Assembly (NCBI RefSeq): GCF_021497505.1 | Contig: NZ_CP069349.1 | Location: forward strand, 2,569,780 to 2,633,779 | Source: Turicibacter sp. TJ11 | GTDB taxonomy: Bacteria > Bacillota_I > Bacilli_A > MOL361 > Turicibacteraceae | Reading direction: 5' to 3' | DNA length: 64,000 bases | In this document: positions 26,356 through 36,245 of the stretch, in pieces | Position numbering within the stretch: position 1 is the first letter of the stretch | Layout: every line of letters begins with the position of its first letter | The notes under the pieces: generated by a model | Seen by the model: the letters and a program-made list of their open reading frames with translations, nothing else | The model's database searches: none | Told to the model about the DNA's origin: nothing | Translations under genes and position numbers: made by a program

Positions 26356-28518
26356 GTGAGAATGTTAGTGAGCTTATTTATTTGTCTTATCTCAATTTTC
26401 TCATTCAGTGTAGTAGAAAATCGAGTAAATGTTAAGCAAATGAATAATGTTAGAAGTGTAGAATATCGAATAGGTCAAGCATTTGAAATACCAGATAGTG
26501 TAGAACTAAGTGATCCAGAGAGAATATATCCTTGTTTGGAGAGAATTGCAAACGAACTTCAGGTTAATTTTTTTAGACAGCAATTTGTTGTCGATGAAGA
26601 TAATCAGTTAGAAATTAGAAAATATGCACTTATTACGTCAGATACGGAATTTTTTAATTATTTCCAAATTATCGATCAAAAGGATCAATTAGAACAATTA
26701 GATGAGAATGAGTACTTATCAACACAAAAATCGAATGATACCAATCAAATCGGAACAATTAAAAATAAAGAACAAGTATATGTGGGGCACTTAAAACAGC
26801 TATACAATAGTTCCCGTGTTAAAGGAATTTATTTTGTCGAACTACCGATTGGATTATCATATGATATGTTTCTCCAAACGATGGTAGAGGAATTGAATCA
26901 GACACTCCATACGAATTTTGTTGCGGATGATTTTAGATTAACAGAACCTTATGTTCCTGATTATATAAATGAAGATGAGTTTTTAGAGATCTTCGAAATT
27001 ATATTAGTTGTTGTAACGATTGTTTTAATTGTTTATATGATTTTAAATCAATCAAGGAAAATTGGTATTTATAATTTATTTGGATTCTCTAATATTAAAA
27101 TATGGTTAAAGATAGTTCATTTGCATCTGACAGGAGTTTTTTTATTGAGTACCGTGTTGCTTCTTATTTTTGCACTTATTCGTGAAAATGATAATGAATT
27201 TATACTGCGCTTTTTACAAAAGCAATTAGTAACTTATGTCATACTCACATTGATTTCGGTAGTTCCGTTAGGGGTTATTGCATCGACGAATATCTATCTT
27301 AATTTGAAAAATAAAGAATATAGTCAATCTATATTTGTATTTAATAGTATTATAAAGGGATTCTTAACTTATGTTATGATTGCAATTGGTGTTTCTTCTT
27401 TTACGAATATACAATCGTCATATCATTATTTATCTTCACTAAAAAATTGGGAAAAAGGAAATAGTTATGGTGTCTTTTATCCTTTACTTGGAGGAGATAA
27501 TGATACGAATGAAGATATGATTAAATCATTAGTGACAGCCAGTACAGAATTATATCATGAGTTAAACAGTCAAGGGGCTATATTAATCAATGCTAGAGAT
27601 TATGAAGAGGATTCCCTGATTTTAAATCAAGATTATAAAGGAATATTTAGTATTCGAGTTAATCCAAATTATTTGAAAGAATTTCCTCTTTATGATGAGT
27701 TAGGAAACCAAGTGGTAATAGATGAGCAGACTAAGGATCGAATTTTACTAGTTCAAGCTCAATATAAGGAATTCGAACGGGAAATATTAGATTTCTTCGA
27801 GGAAAATCAATGGTTAACTTATGAATTTGATCAAAATAACTTTTCAAAAGAAACATCTTTTGAACCTAAGGAGATAAAGATTATTTGGTTAAAAAATAAT
27901 CAATCCATTTTTAGTTTTAATCCAGATGTGTATAAAGAAGAAAATAATATGATTTCTGATACAATAGTCGAAGTGATAACTGAATATAACTCTTTTCCAA
28001 CGGAAAGGTGGGGGATTTTAGGAGGAGGGAGTACTGATCCATTAAAAGTTAAATTAATAGACAATGATCCACAAGTAACAATGGAAAATTTAACACCTTT
28101 GTTAAAAGAGTTAAATTTAGATAGTCAACTGAAGTACTTAGTTCCAGCTAATGAACTAGCATTAGACAAGGTAAAAGAATTACAAGAGGAATTAAAGGTT
28201 TATGGAGGCATCTTTTTAATTGATTTATTAATTTTCTCGATTCTTCTTCTTCAAAATATAAGCATTCATTTTAATAAGTATAAGAAAGAAATCGTAGTTA
28301 AAAGATTATATGGTTTCGGATATGTCAAAGCTTACCGAAAGTATTGGACTATTTTTTTAATTAATTGGGTAATATTGTTACTAATATCTGTTGCTAGTTT
28401 AGGAGCAGGAGCGATATTTATAGTGATAGGGATCCTTTTAATAGAAGCTTTTTACTCATTAATGGGATTAAACATTTTAGAAAAAAGAAATAAGTTATAC
28501 GTTATTAAAGGAGAATAA
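26356..28518 (+). CDS. Bacteriocin-associated integral membrane protein (lactococcin-972 immunity/transport)
   Basis: 720 residues from GTG 26356, 9 bases after TAGGAGG. N-terminal helix, large extracytoplasmic domain, three helices near 210-320, another extracytoplasmic domain and three C-terminal helices: an FtsX-like doubled permease as found beside lactococcin-972 genes. Works with the ATPase 5 bases downstream, probably for self-protection. Confidence 0.83.
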   Translation: MRMLVSLFICLISIFSFSVVENRVNVKQMNNVRSVEYRIGQAFEIPDSVELSDPERIYPCLERIANELQVNFFRQQFVVDEDNQLEIRKYALITSDTEFFNYFQIIDQKDQLEQLDENEYLSTQKSNDTNQIGTIKNKEQVYVGHLKQLYNSSRVKGIYFVELPIGLSYDMFLQTMVEELNQTLHTNFVADDFRLTEPYVPDYINEDEFLEIFEIILVVVTIVLIVYMILNQSRKIGIYNLFGFSNIKIWLKIVHLHLTGVFLLSTVLLLIFALIRENDNEFILRFLQKQLVTYVILTLISVVPLGVIASTNIYLNLKNKEYSQSIFVFNSIIKGFLTYVMIAIGVSSFTNIQSSYHYLSSLKNWEKGNSYGVFYPLLGGDNDTNEDMIKSLVTASTELYHELNSQGAILINARDYEEDSLILNQDYKGIFSIRVNPNYLKEFPLYDELGNQVVIDEQTKDRILLVQAQYKEFEREILDFFEENQWLTYEFDQNNFSKETSFEPKEIKIIWLKNNQSIFSFNPDVYKEENNMISDTIVEVITEYNSFPTERWGILGGGSTDPLKVKLIDNDPQVTMENLTPLLKELNLDSQLKYLVPANELALDKVKELQEELKVYGGIFLIDLLIFSILLLQNISIHFNKYKKEIVVKRLYGFGYVKAYRKYWTIFLINWVILLLISVASLGAGAIFIVIGILLIEAFYSLMGLNILEKRNKLYVIKGE

Positions 28519-28523
28519 TATAA

Positions 28524-29162
28524 ATGCAAAGAATATGCAGTTTGCAAAATATTGATAAATCATATGAAAAAAAACAGGTCTTAAATCAATTTAATCTTGA
28601 TATTTATCAAGGTGAAATGGTGGCTATCGTTGGAAAGAGTGGTGTTGGAAAAACAACTGTACTCAATATCCTAGGATTATTAGAAAAGCCAGATAGTGGT
28701 TGTGTGAATTTATTTGAACAAGATATGAGTAAGATTAAATTAAGTCAGGTTAATCAATTACTTCGCTATAAGATTTCTTATTTGTTTCAAAATTATGCGT
28801 TAATTGAAAATGAAACAATTTCTAAAAATTTAGATGTAGCATTGGCATATGTTAATAAGAGTAAACGCGAGAAACAAAAGATGAAAGAAGAAGCATTAAA
28901 AAAAGTTGGCTTAGATGTGGATGTTAATGATAAAATATATACCTTATCTGGTGGGCAACAACAGCGAGTAGCGATTGCTCGTCTATTATTAAAACCTTGT
29001 GATTTAATTTTAGCAGATGAGCCAACTGGATCATTAGATGCTGAAACCAGAGATGATATATTAGGTCTTTTAACTGCTCTCAATAAAGAAGGAAAAACAA
29101 TCGTTATTGTGACACATGACGATACTATTTCTATGAGATGTCACAAAACTATAAATTTATAA
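28524..29162 (+). CDS. ABC ATPase of the lactococcin-972-type system
   Basis: 212 residues. Walker A GKSGVGKTT, Q-loop YLFQNYALI, signature LSGGQQQRVAIARLL, Walker B DLILADEPTGSLD, switch His THDD. MacB/LolD-like class, the usual partner of FtsX-type permeases. AAAGGAG upstream. Confidence 0.9.
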   Translation: MQRICSLQNIDKSYEKKQVLNQFNLDIYQGEMVAIVGKSGVGKTTVLNILGLLEKPDSGCVNLFEQDMSKIKLSQVNQLLRYKISYLFQNYALIENETISKNLDVALAYVNKSKREKQKMKEEALKKVGLDVDVNDKIYTLSGGQQQRVAIARLLLKPCDLILADEPTGSLDAETRDDILGLLTALNKEGKTIVIVTHDDTISMRCHKTINL

Positions 29163-29165
29163 TAA

Positions 29166-29215
29166 CCTAAAAAAGTGCTCACTGTATTTATAAGAATATT
29201 ATACTGTGCCCTTTT
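29166..29215 (+). terminator. Terminator after the lactococcin-972 operon
   Basis: AAAAAGTGCTCACTGTAT pairs imperfectly with ATACTGTGCCCTTTTT around an AT loop. Confidence 0.55.
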
Positions 29216-29414
29216 TAGATTATAAAGCGGGTAAAGTGATTCTTTTTGCCAAGTTATACTGAGATAAATATACGGCTATTGTGTGATAAAGTATTTGAAT
29301 TAAATCAGGGAAGGTTGGTTTAATTCAAACTATAAATGTAATAACTGAATTTATAAAAATATATTATATACCTGAATAGTCGGAATTTATTTAGGAGGTA
29401 ATAATATATGGCGA

Positions 29415-29612
29415 ATGTCGAATGTCGCAAAACGTATTAATATTGTATCAATTAAAATGGTAAAGGAGTCTAGCTTCCTTTTAGTAAAAGTGATAGGTAT
29501 GCTGATTGGAATTACCCTGATACTTGATATTTTTACAACTTATATTTTTTATCCGGTATGTGCGATAATTTGGATAGCTATCTTATTAGTTGTAGGACGG
29601 TATAAAAAATAA
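29415..29612 (+). pseudogene. radC 5' end fused to agrB 3' end (65-codon chimera)
   Basis: The radC leader AGGAGGTAATAATAT and codons 1-22 (ending ESSFL) are joined in frame to the last 43 codons of agrB (VKVIGMLIGITLILD ...), identical in protein to 25394-25522 except one residue. A three-base out-of-frame ATG at 29408 precedes. The junction is directly after AGCTTCCTT, the same point where the radC deletion at 44231 begins. Confidence 0.75.
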
Positions 29613-29665
29613 AATATTAGCTTCCATTATAAAAGGTTATTGACATAAAATATAATTATTTTATA

Positions 29666-31041
29666 CTATTAATGTGCAAAACTACTTCCAATTAATTTCC
29701 AGTTATAAAATACCAATGCAAAAAGAAAAAACATTAACTCAAATCCTTGTATAATTAAGTCTCGCACAACCAATTAACAAGGAGGAATTGAGTTAATGTT
29801 CATGGAAGGTATTATATCAGATTCTCATTCAATTTTCAAATTTTTAAAAGGGCTAGACTTAGACTTATTTCTATCGAAACCACAGTTTAGGCATCTTAAC
29901 CATTTCCTAAATTTGATGATTAGTGAAACTTATACGGGCAAAATCTCTGCCGTTAAGCATTGTCATCGGACAACTTTTGGACGATTTTTAAATGATAGTT
30001 CCTGGGATGATGAGATGATTTCTAATCAAATTCAATCCTATCTTCTATCTTGCATTTACAATCGTTCACATCAAACAGGAAAACCTATTTACGTATTAGT
30101 AGATGATACAACATGTGTTAAAACTAAGCCCTCGTCACAGGCGACTTATCCTATTCAAGGATGTGGTTGGCACTACTCTCATCTTCATCATCAATACGTC
30201 TATGGCCATCAATTTGTTACCCTGATGCTTCAATGTGATGACGTCACCTTACCGTATCAAATCATTCCGTATGAGAAAGATAAACAGAGTAAAATTGAAC
30301 TCGTTAAGGAGATTCTCACCACTTTACCTAAACCGCCTCATAAAGGATACATCCTAGCTGATAGTTGGTATACTTGTGAAACCTTATTCCAAATCGCTAA
30401 TCAATTAGGCTTTTATTACTTAGGAGGAATCAAAACCAATCGAATCATTCTTCCGAAAGGCTATCGTCCGAAAGGGATTCAACTTAAATCATTTGCGAAC
30501 ACCTTATCCCTCAAAGATCTCGACTTAGTCACAGTTGGATCAGAGACCTATTATACTTATACATATGAGGGTCGAGTGAGAGGTGGCCATGTCGTCAAAA
30601 TCATTTTGAGTTGGCCACAAAAGGCTCCACTTGAAGAAAAAGCCTTACGTTGTTTTATGAGTCATGATTTAAAATTGTCTGCTAAACAAATTCTTAAGCA
30701 CTACACGAAACGTTGGCCCATTGAAATATTCTTTCGTGAAACGAAACAAAACTTTGGATTGGCTCGTTACCAAGTTCGAACATTAAAAGGGATTAAACGT
30801 TTGATGTTAATGATTCAATTCGTTTACCTGTATCTAAAGCGTGTAACTAAGACAGGGGATTGTATTGGCGAGAGTTTGCGCGAATGCCAACGAAAACAAA
30901 AACAGGAATTAGTTAAGTTCATTTACATCAAAGCGCAAACCGGAGTAGGGTTAAATACCATTTTTGAAGAATTGAAAATTGCATAGAATCAGTGTATTTT
31001 CACCACATGGAAAATTTTTCTTAAAAACTGCACGTTAATAG
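29666..31041 (+). mobile_element. IS4/IS701-like insertion sequence (1376 bp)
   Basis: Ends CTATTAATGTGCA and, inverted, CTATTAACGTGCA. Flanked by TTTTATA (29659-29665 and 31042-31048), a 7-bp match consistent with a target duplication; the uninterrupted sequence is at about 25573. It therefore inserted after the agrB-promoter segment was duplicated. Confidence 0.85.
29796..30986 (+). CDS. DDE transposase (IS4/IS701-like)
   Basis: 396 residues, AAGGAGG before the ATG. Catalytic carboxylates in VLVDDTTCVKTK, YILADSWYTCE and RWPIEIFFRETKQNFGLARYQVR. Full length with no frameshift, so the element may still be active. Confidence 0.88.
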   Translation: MFMEGIISDSHSIFKFLKGLDLDLFLSKPQFRHLNHFLNLMISETYTGKISAVKHCHRTTFGRFLNDSSWDDEMISNQIQSYLLSCIYNRSHQTGKPIYVLVDDTTCVKTKPSSQATYPIQGCGWHYSHLHHQYVYGHQFVTLMLQCDDVTLPYQIIPYEKDKQSKIELVKEILTTLPKPPHKGYILADSWYTCETLFQIANQLGFYYLGGIKTNRIILPKGYRPKGIQLKSFANTLSLKDLDLVTVGSETYYTYTYEGRVRGGHVVKIILSWPQKAPLEEKALRCFMSHDLKLSAKQILKHYTKRWPIEIFFRETKQNFGLARYQVRTLKGIKRLMLMIQFVYLYLKRVTKTGDCIGESLRECQRKQKQELVKFIYIKAQTGVGLNTIFEELKIA

Positions 31042-31048
31042 TTTTATA

Positions 31049-31278
31049 GTTAAAACAAATATAATTGCTAGTGATGGAGCAAATATTGAATTGTGTAAGT
31101 CATAAAATTAAAGTTTTTTATAGTTCTTTATTATTAAAATAGTGTTAAATGATCTCATTTTGACTAAATAGCTACAGTTAACGACCAGTTAGCACATCTA
31201 TATTGCAATATAAGACTATCTTGTGGTAAATTTTTCTTGCGTTGAATTTAAAGGTGCAAGAAAAGACATATAGAGGAG
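31049..31278 (+). repeat. 230-bp direct repeat, copy 2 (leader of the second secreted protein)
   Basis: Second copy of 25638-25867, right of the IS. Gives the unrelated secreted protein at 31373 the same promoter as the lactococcin-972-like gene. Confidence 0.85.
31174..31210 (+). promoter_or_regulatory. Promoter with LytTR-like direct repeats, copy 2
   Basis: ACAGTTAAC (31174) and CCAGTTAGC (31185) with a TGCAAT in place of TACAAT at the -10. Predicts co-regulation with 25879. Confidence 0.5.
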
Positions 31279-31372
31279 ATGAACCTTCAAAGTTTACTTG
31301 TAAATAGTTTTGAAGCTCTGATGACCTCACTAGAAATTTATATGATTGAGATAAAAAAAGGGGGAAATGAAA

Positions 31373-31804
31373 ATGAAATTCACAAAAATCGGAAAAACAG
31401 TAACTGCATTAGCAATCATCGGAGGAATAATGATGACAACTCCTAAAACTGAAGTAGAGGCATCATCTTTAGAAGGACGAGCTGCTCAGACGTACACAGC
31501 ATACTCTCTAGGTCCATTAGGGAGAAATAACTACACAAATTATCATGTGAAAACAACTAGTGATCAATATATTCTTAACCGAGTAACAGCTATTGATAAT
31601 GCATCATCTGCTAAATTTTGGGCGCAAACTGATTCAGCTAAGACAATTTCAAGCACTTATACTCAGCGAGTAAGTACAAGTAATACACAAATTAACTTCA
31701 CTAAATCAATTTCTAAAGGTGATAACGTTAGATTAGCTATGCAAAATTCCAATAGTTTAGCAACCTATTACGGATTTGTAAGTGGTAGCGTGGATTTTAG
31801 ATAA
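31373..31804 (+). CDS. Secreted protein resembling the DUF2712 group
   Basis: 143 residues from ATG 31373 (8 bases after GGGGG; ATG 31367 is also possible). Signal peptide with cleavage near EVEAS. The mature part (NYTNYHVKTTSDQYI ... ISKGDNVRLAMQNSN ... YGFVSGSVDF) resembles DUF2712 proteins, which tend to sit beside ABC-2 transporters. Followed by three membrane proteins and an ATPase as at 8446. Family call is tentative. Confidence 0.6.
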   Translation: MKFTKIGKTVTALAIIGGIMMTTPKTEVEASSLEGRAAQTYTAYSLGPLGRNNYTNYHVKTTSDQYILNRVTAIDNASSAKFWAQTDSAKTISSTYTQRVSTSNTQINFTKSISKGDNVRLAMQNSNSLATYYGFVSGSVDFR

Positions 31805-31846
31805 CATAGGACGTAGGAATTTAGAGAAAAAGTAAAGACTCAAAGG

Positions 31847-31884
31847 AAACAAGTGATGTATAATTTGCATCGCTTGTTTTTATA
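31847..31884 (+). terminator. Terminator after the secreted-protein gene
   Basis: AAACAAGTGATG / CATCGCTTGTTT arms with a TATAATTTG loop and T run. Confidence 0.75.
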
Positions 31885-32247
31885 ATACACTCAACTTTCG
31901 CACAACGAAAATCTAATATCCCCTTGATGTAATTAAGGCTCGCCTTGCAAGGTGAGTTAGAAACTTTACGATTAAAATATTTAGATTGAAGTCAGGTTCC
32001 GTGATTAAACATAAAAAAAAATCAACGTAAAGCGGTAAAGGCAAGAGAAGTCTTTCATTTTTTTTATATTCCCTTATCGTAAATGAAATCTTATTTTTAA
32101 TTCAGCGAAAGTGTCTTTTATTTCTTTAGGTAAAAGCATAAATTCTTTTTTAAATGGTGGTAAACAAAGGATAACAACCTTTTCAGTGGTGATTAACTGC
32201 AAAAGTTGAGTAATAGATAATAAATTATATTTTAGGGAGGCGTAATT
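31885..32247. other. Spacer with a possible minus-strand gene relic
   Basis: No intact gene. On the minus strand at about 32200-32085 a frame reads KVVILCLPPFKKEFMLLPKE and then stops, resembling the end of a lost protein. A near-palindrome CTCGCCTTGCAAGGTGAG is at about 31951. AGGGAGG at the end serves the next gene. Confidence 0.35.
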
Positions 32248-33072
32248 ATGTTAGGATTATATCTTAATGAGTTGAAGAAAGGGATTAATCGAATTGAATT
32301 TAGATTTATTTGGATTATGTTTCTTGTTTTATGTATTTCAGCTTTTTTTGTGAATTGTTTGGAGTTTTACGGAGCATCTTTTTCCTTTATTAGAAAAGCT
32401 AGTCAAATGAATATAATAACAAGTAGTTATAGTACCTATTTTTTAAGTCTAGTTACTGTCTTATTACCGTTATTATCGGGTTTTCTTTATTCAGATAATC
32501 TCGCGTTAGAAAAAAATGGAGGGACTTTATCACTACTATTAACAAGGACTTCATTAAAGAAAATAATGCTCTCTAAAATTTTTGCTGTATTGACAATTCC
32601 TTTCGTTATTTCTTTTTTTAGTTTAAACGTAAATATTCTTTTAACTTATTTTGCTTTTCCTAATTTTGGTGGTGATAATGTTCTTAACCTTCCAGCATAT
32701 GATATTGGAATCCAACAATATTCTCCACTTTATGCATTTGATCTGTTGAGGTTGAATTCAGAATGGGGGTATACGTATATCTATGTGTTTTTAATCAGTC
32801 TATTTGCGAGTATACTTTCATTGTTTAGTTTTGCTGTCGTTAACTTTATAAATAAAAACTGTTACTTAACTATTATTGGAATCTTTATTGTATTCGTTAT
32901 TATCGGAATGGTTTTAGGCTTGTTAGGGCTAGGTAATCTTAGTTGGCATGTAGCTTTTAATTCGAATGCACTAGGAAGTGCTTTGACTCCTTTTATATGG
33001 CTATTAGGTTTAAGTATGATCGCAATTGGGCTTATTATAGCTTACTCTAAGAAGATGGAGTTGATCGAGTAA
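32248..33072 (+). CDS. ABC-2-type permease-like membrane protein 1
   Basis: 274 residues, AGGGAGG before the ATG, about six helices. N-terminal cytoplasmic segment then helix and a large external loop, with KNGGTLSLLLTRTSLKKIMLSK, a motif type of ABC-2 permeases (short cytoplasmic turn with a TR/S...K pattern). Overlaps the next gene by one base (TAATG). Confidence 0.68.
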   Translation: MLGLYLNELKKGINRIEFRFIWIMFLVLCISAFFVNCLEFYGASFSFIRKASQMNIITSSYSTYFLSLVTVLLPLLSGFLYSDNLALEKNGGTLSLLLTRTSLKKIMLSKIFAVLTIPFVISFFSLNVNILLTYFAFPNFGGDNVLNLPAYDIGIQQYSPLYAFDLLRLNSEWGYTYIYVFLISLFASILSLFSFAVVNFINKNCYLTIIGIFIVFVIIGMVLGLLGLGNLSWHVAFNSNALGSALTPFIWLLGLSMIAIGLIIAYSKKMELIE

Positions 33073-33797
33073 TGGGGTTTGAAAAAGGGTTATTAAAACA
33101 AGTTTGGATGGGGAGATTCGGTAAAATATTTTTAATGTTAAGTATTATGTTATCTGGACTTTATTTTCTCTTTGTTTTTAGAAACGATGGGGAATTGCTT
33201 GTTCGAATAAAAACACTATATTCCATCCAAACACACTTACTCATCACAAGCTGTTTAATTTTCCCATTATTTTTAATGGTATTAGGGTGGTTTTGGAATC
33301 AATATATAAATATCACAGTTCTTCTACGATATAGAGATGCTAAGAAAAAATTAGATAAACAATTTAAATTAATACTAATCAATTCTCTTTTATTTGTTGC
33401 TTTAATGAATCTGCCATTTTTTCTCTTAAGTATTGGGCTTGTGATCTATGAGCAATCTTTTTCTTTTTTTATTTTCATACTATTATCCATATGTATTCAA
33501 ATTATTGGCTTTAATTTAATAGGAAATTTACAATTACTTATTCAGTTGAAATCTAGTAATTCGATTATTTCATTTCTAGTTGTTATAGTCTTTCTTCAGA
33601 TTCCAGAAGTTATAGGAGATATTCTTCATCTCCCTATCTATTCAATGAGTAATTATATCTATTTGAATAACTGGCTTTTGCCAGATGCATACATGTTCAG
33701 TAATTTAATGGCAATATTGGTTATAAGCCTCCTTTGGCTATTAATATTGTGTATCTTAAAATTAGTAAATCATAGGAGGGGAGGCGTATGCAGATGA
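33072..33797 (+). CDS. ABC-2-type permease-like membrane protein 2
   Basis: 241 residues, about six helices. The cytoplasmic turn VLLRYRDAKKKLDKQFKLILINS resembles the equivalent turn of protein 1. Overlaps the next gene by 10 bases. Confidence 0.65.
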   Translation: MGFEKGLLKQVWMGRFGKIFLMLSIMLSGLYFLFVFRNDGELLVRIKTLYSIQTHLLITSCLIFPLFLMVLGWFWNQYINITVLLRYRDAKKKLDKQFKLILINSLLFVALMNLPFFLLSIGLVIYEQSFSFFIFILLSICIQIIGFNLIGNLQLLIQLKSSNSIISFLVVIVFLQIPEVIGDILHLPIYSMSNYIYLNNWLLPDAYMFSNLMAILVISLLWLLILCILKLVNHRRGGVCR

Positions 33798-34576
33798 AAA
33801 AAATTTTTTATAAAAGGTTTAATATGATAACTAACAAAAAATTAATAATTAATTCTCTTCTTTGTTCGATAGTATTAACATTATATGGATATTTACTTCG
33901 ATATCATCAAAATAATATGACAATATTTGAAGCAACAATCGTTACTTTCAATTTTTTAGAATTTGATTTGTTGCGAACAATTATCCCGATATTTGTTTTT
34001 TCATTGCCGTTTATATCGTTTATCTCGTTTAGTGGTGATATGATTTATCGTGAATTTTTTGAGAGGGGGGGAATATTATTAACGAGGATTCAACATAAAA
34101 AACTTTGGTTCGCTAAAATGATGGGTGAATTATCAAAAGAAAGTGCTTTATTTTGTTTCATTTTAATAATTACCACCGCAGTTATTCATTTATTTTTAGG
34201 GTATAACTTTGAATTTCATTTTTTTCGCGAAACTGTATTTCTTGGTTTTCTTTTATTACTATTTTTCATCATGATGGCAACTCTTTCAAACATTGTTTGT
34301 TTTTTAACAAAGAGTAGTTTAGGGGGGATAGTCGCCATAGCTTTGTTTTATGCCTCTATCTTTATCGTGGCATATATTTATGAATGGCATTCTTCGTTGT
34401 TATTTATGATAAAATGGCTACCTGTCTCACAAATAATCATTTCATGGCATTCTGAATTAACAGTATTAAATAATGTTAGTTTCACATTAGGCTTTTCCTA
34501 TTTATACTTGTTGATTAGTGTATCTGTTTTAAGTGGTGTTTTATATAAAATTTTTGAAAAAGCAGAAAATTATTAA
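33788..34576 (+). CDS. ABC-2-type permease-like membrane protein 3
   Basis: 262 residues, about six helices. FFERGGILLTRIQHKKLWFAKMM is the same turn motif as in protein 1, so the three are probably distant paralogues. GGAGGGG precedes the start at 33788; ATG 33794 is also possible. Confidence 0.65.
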   Translation: MQMKKIFYKRFNMITNKKLIINSLLCSIVLTLYGYLLRYHQNNMTIFEATIVTFNFLEFDLLRTIIPIFVFSLPFISFISFSGDMIYREFFERGGILLTRIQHKKLWFAKMMGELSKESALFCFILIITTAVIHLFLGYNFEFHFFRETVFLGFLLLLFFIMMATLSNIVCFLTKSSLGGIVAIALFYASIFIVAYIYEWHSSLLFMIKWLPVSQIIISWHSELTVLNNVSFTLGFSYLYLLISVSVLSGVLYKIFEKAENY

Positions 34577-34630
34577 ACGATCTTTATGTAAAATCAATTG
34601 AATAATATATTCTCTATTGGGGTGACAATT

Positions 34631-35278
34631 ATGAAGAAAGTAATTTTAAATAATGTTTCTAAAAAAATTGGAAATGATGAAGTGCTAAAAAATATTTCCG
34701 CTGAATTTGAGTCCGGAAAGATTTATGGTATTTTTGGAAGGAATGGTTCCGGTAAAACCATGTTATTTCGTGCCATTTGTGGATTGATAAAAATAACAGA
34801 GGGGGATATTTGTTTCGATAATATCAGACTACATCAGGATGTCTCGTATGCTCCGAATGTAGGAGTAATAATTGAAACACCAGCGTTTTGGAAGCAGTTT
34901 AGTGGTTTTGAAAATTTAAAAATGTTAGCAAATATTCAAAGAAAAATAACGGATGTTGAAATAGAGGAATCACTGCGACGAGTTGGGCTTGATCCTAATG
35001 ATAAGCGTCCCGTAAAAAAATATTCCTTGGGGATGAAACAAAGACTAGCAATTGCTCAAGGAATTATGGAAAAGCCTGATTTAATTGTATTTGATGAGCC
35101 AACAAATGCATTAGATGAAGAGGCTGTGAATTTATTAAGACAAATTCTTATAGAGGAAAAAGAACGTGGTGCTACTGTATTAATTGCGAGTCACAATAAA
35201 GATGACATAAGGTTATTGTCAGATGTTTTTATGAAAATGGAAAGTGGAAGGCTGTCAGAGGTGATGACGTATGAATAA
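34631..35278 (+). CDS. ABC transporter ATP-binding protein (antimicrobial-peptide type)
   Basis: 215 residues from ATG 34631 (GGGGTGAC upstream); the longer TTG-start frame from 34598 is less likely. Walker A GRNGSGKTM, signature YSLGMKQRLAIAQGI, Walker B LIVFDEPTNALD, switch His SHN. Paralogue of 11090-11701. Confidence 0.9.
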   Translation: MKKVILNNVSKKIGNDEVLKNISAEFESGKIYGIFGRNGSGKTMLFRAICGLIKITEGDICFDNIRLHQDVSYAPNVGVIIETPAFWKQFSGFENLKMLANIQRKITDVEIEESLRRVGLDPNDKRPVKKYSLGMKQRLAIAQGIMEKPDLIVFDEPTNALDEEAVNLLRQILIEEKERGATVLIASHNKDDIRLLSDVFMKMESGRLSEVMTYE

Positions 35279-35984
35279 AGGAACAAAAATACTTGTTTTC
35301 ATTACCGTTACATTAATCGGATTTAGCTTTGTTTTTGGTTTTATGACTAGAAACTCCCTTGATTTGAATAATAAAATTTTAGATTTTGATGAATTTAGGC
35401 ATTTTTATTTTGAAAATCCTTCTTCTCCTACTTCTGAGTTTGATACTACTTATTTTAATGAAGACATTCAAACGATAGAGGATCTGGAATCAAAAGCAGA
35501 TTTAATTGTTATCGTGACTAACGTTAAAGAGAGAGAATTAGTGAAGCAAGCAACAAAAACTACCCTAGAAATTGATGAGGTTTTAAAGGGAGACCTTAAA
35601 TCAGGAGATGAAATTATTCTTTATGAACCTGCTTACTTTATAAAATGGATTGATGATCATAAAAATGGATATTTTAATTCATCAGGATATCAATTAATTC
35701 AGGACGGAAGTAAATATATATTATTTTTGAGTCATTTAAAGGCACCAAATGGTTATCATTGGTCGGCGGAAGAGAAGCGTTCATTTTTACCAGTTTCGCA
35801 ACTCTACTCTAAATACCCATTAAATGATGATATGAATCTTGAAGCAAGATTAATGGACATGGACCAACTTTGGGAGACATGGGGGCAGGTACAATATTTT
35901 GAAGTTTTAACGGATGATGATGAAATTCTTAATCATTACATAAGCTTAAAAAATCAGGTTCTGGCTAAATATTCAGAGAGCTAA
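35271..35984 (+). CDS. Membrane-anchored extracytoplasmic protein of the ABC cassette
   Basis: 237 residues. One N-terminal helix (ILVFITVTLIGFSFVFGFM) then a soluble domain (KADLIVIVTNVKERE ... TTLEIDEVLKGDLKSGDEIILYEPAYF), a beta-rich pattern seen in small exported proteins beside ABC cassettes. Overlaps the ATPase gene by 8 bases. Function unknown; immunity is possible. Confidence 0.6.
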   Translation: MNKGTKILVFITVTLIGFSFVFGFMTRNSLDLNNKILDFDEFRHFYFENPSSPTSEFDTTYFNEDIQTIEDLESKADLIVIVTNVKERELVKQATKTTLEIDEVLKGDLKSGDEIILYEPAYFIKWIDDHKNGYFNSSGYQLIQDGSKYILFLSHLKAPNGYHWSAEEKRSFLPVSQLYSKYPLNDDMNLEARLMDMDQLWETWGQVQYFEVLTDDDEILNHYISLKNQVLAKYSES

Positions 35985-36107
35985 CACGCTAATATAAGCA
36001 TAGAATGGAGTTAATTTCCCTTTTCTGTTAACCTCAAGTGATCAATGTTGAGGTGAAATGCGTCATCACTAGCATATAAAAAAATTCATTAATGGAGGCT
36101 TTATTAG

Positions 36108-36245
36108 ATGAACCTTATCGAAGATTTTTTAAAAATATTAAGTAGTACTTGTGTAGTTCTTTTAGTAATAGTATTACTTATTGTAATTTATCGAGTATTC
36201 AAAATAGGAATTTTATTATTATTGGATAAATTTTTAAAAAAATAA
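36108..36245 (+). CDS. Small single-helix membrane protein (45 aa)
   Basis: GGAGGC before ATG 36108. MNLIEDFLKILSS, then a hydrophobic helix and a Lys-rich end. Unknown family; size and place resemble small immunity or toxin peptides. Upstream (about 36017-36030) is a relic of the GTTAACAGAAAAGGG sequence also near 17390. Confidence 0.5.
   Translation: MNLIEDFLKILSSTCVVLLVIVLLIVIYRVFKIGILLLLDKFLKK

Noticed and set aside
31280-31450. Frame beginning MNLQSLLVNSFEALM overlapping the start of the DUF2712-like gene
   Set aside because: Its ATG follows AGAGGAG with no spacing, and it runs out of frame through the signal-peptide region of a better gene.
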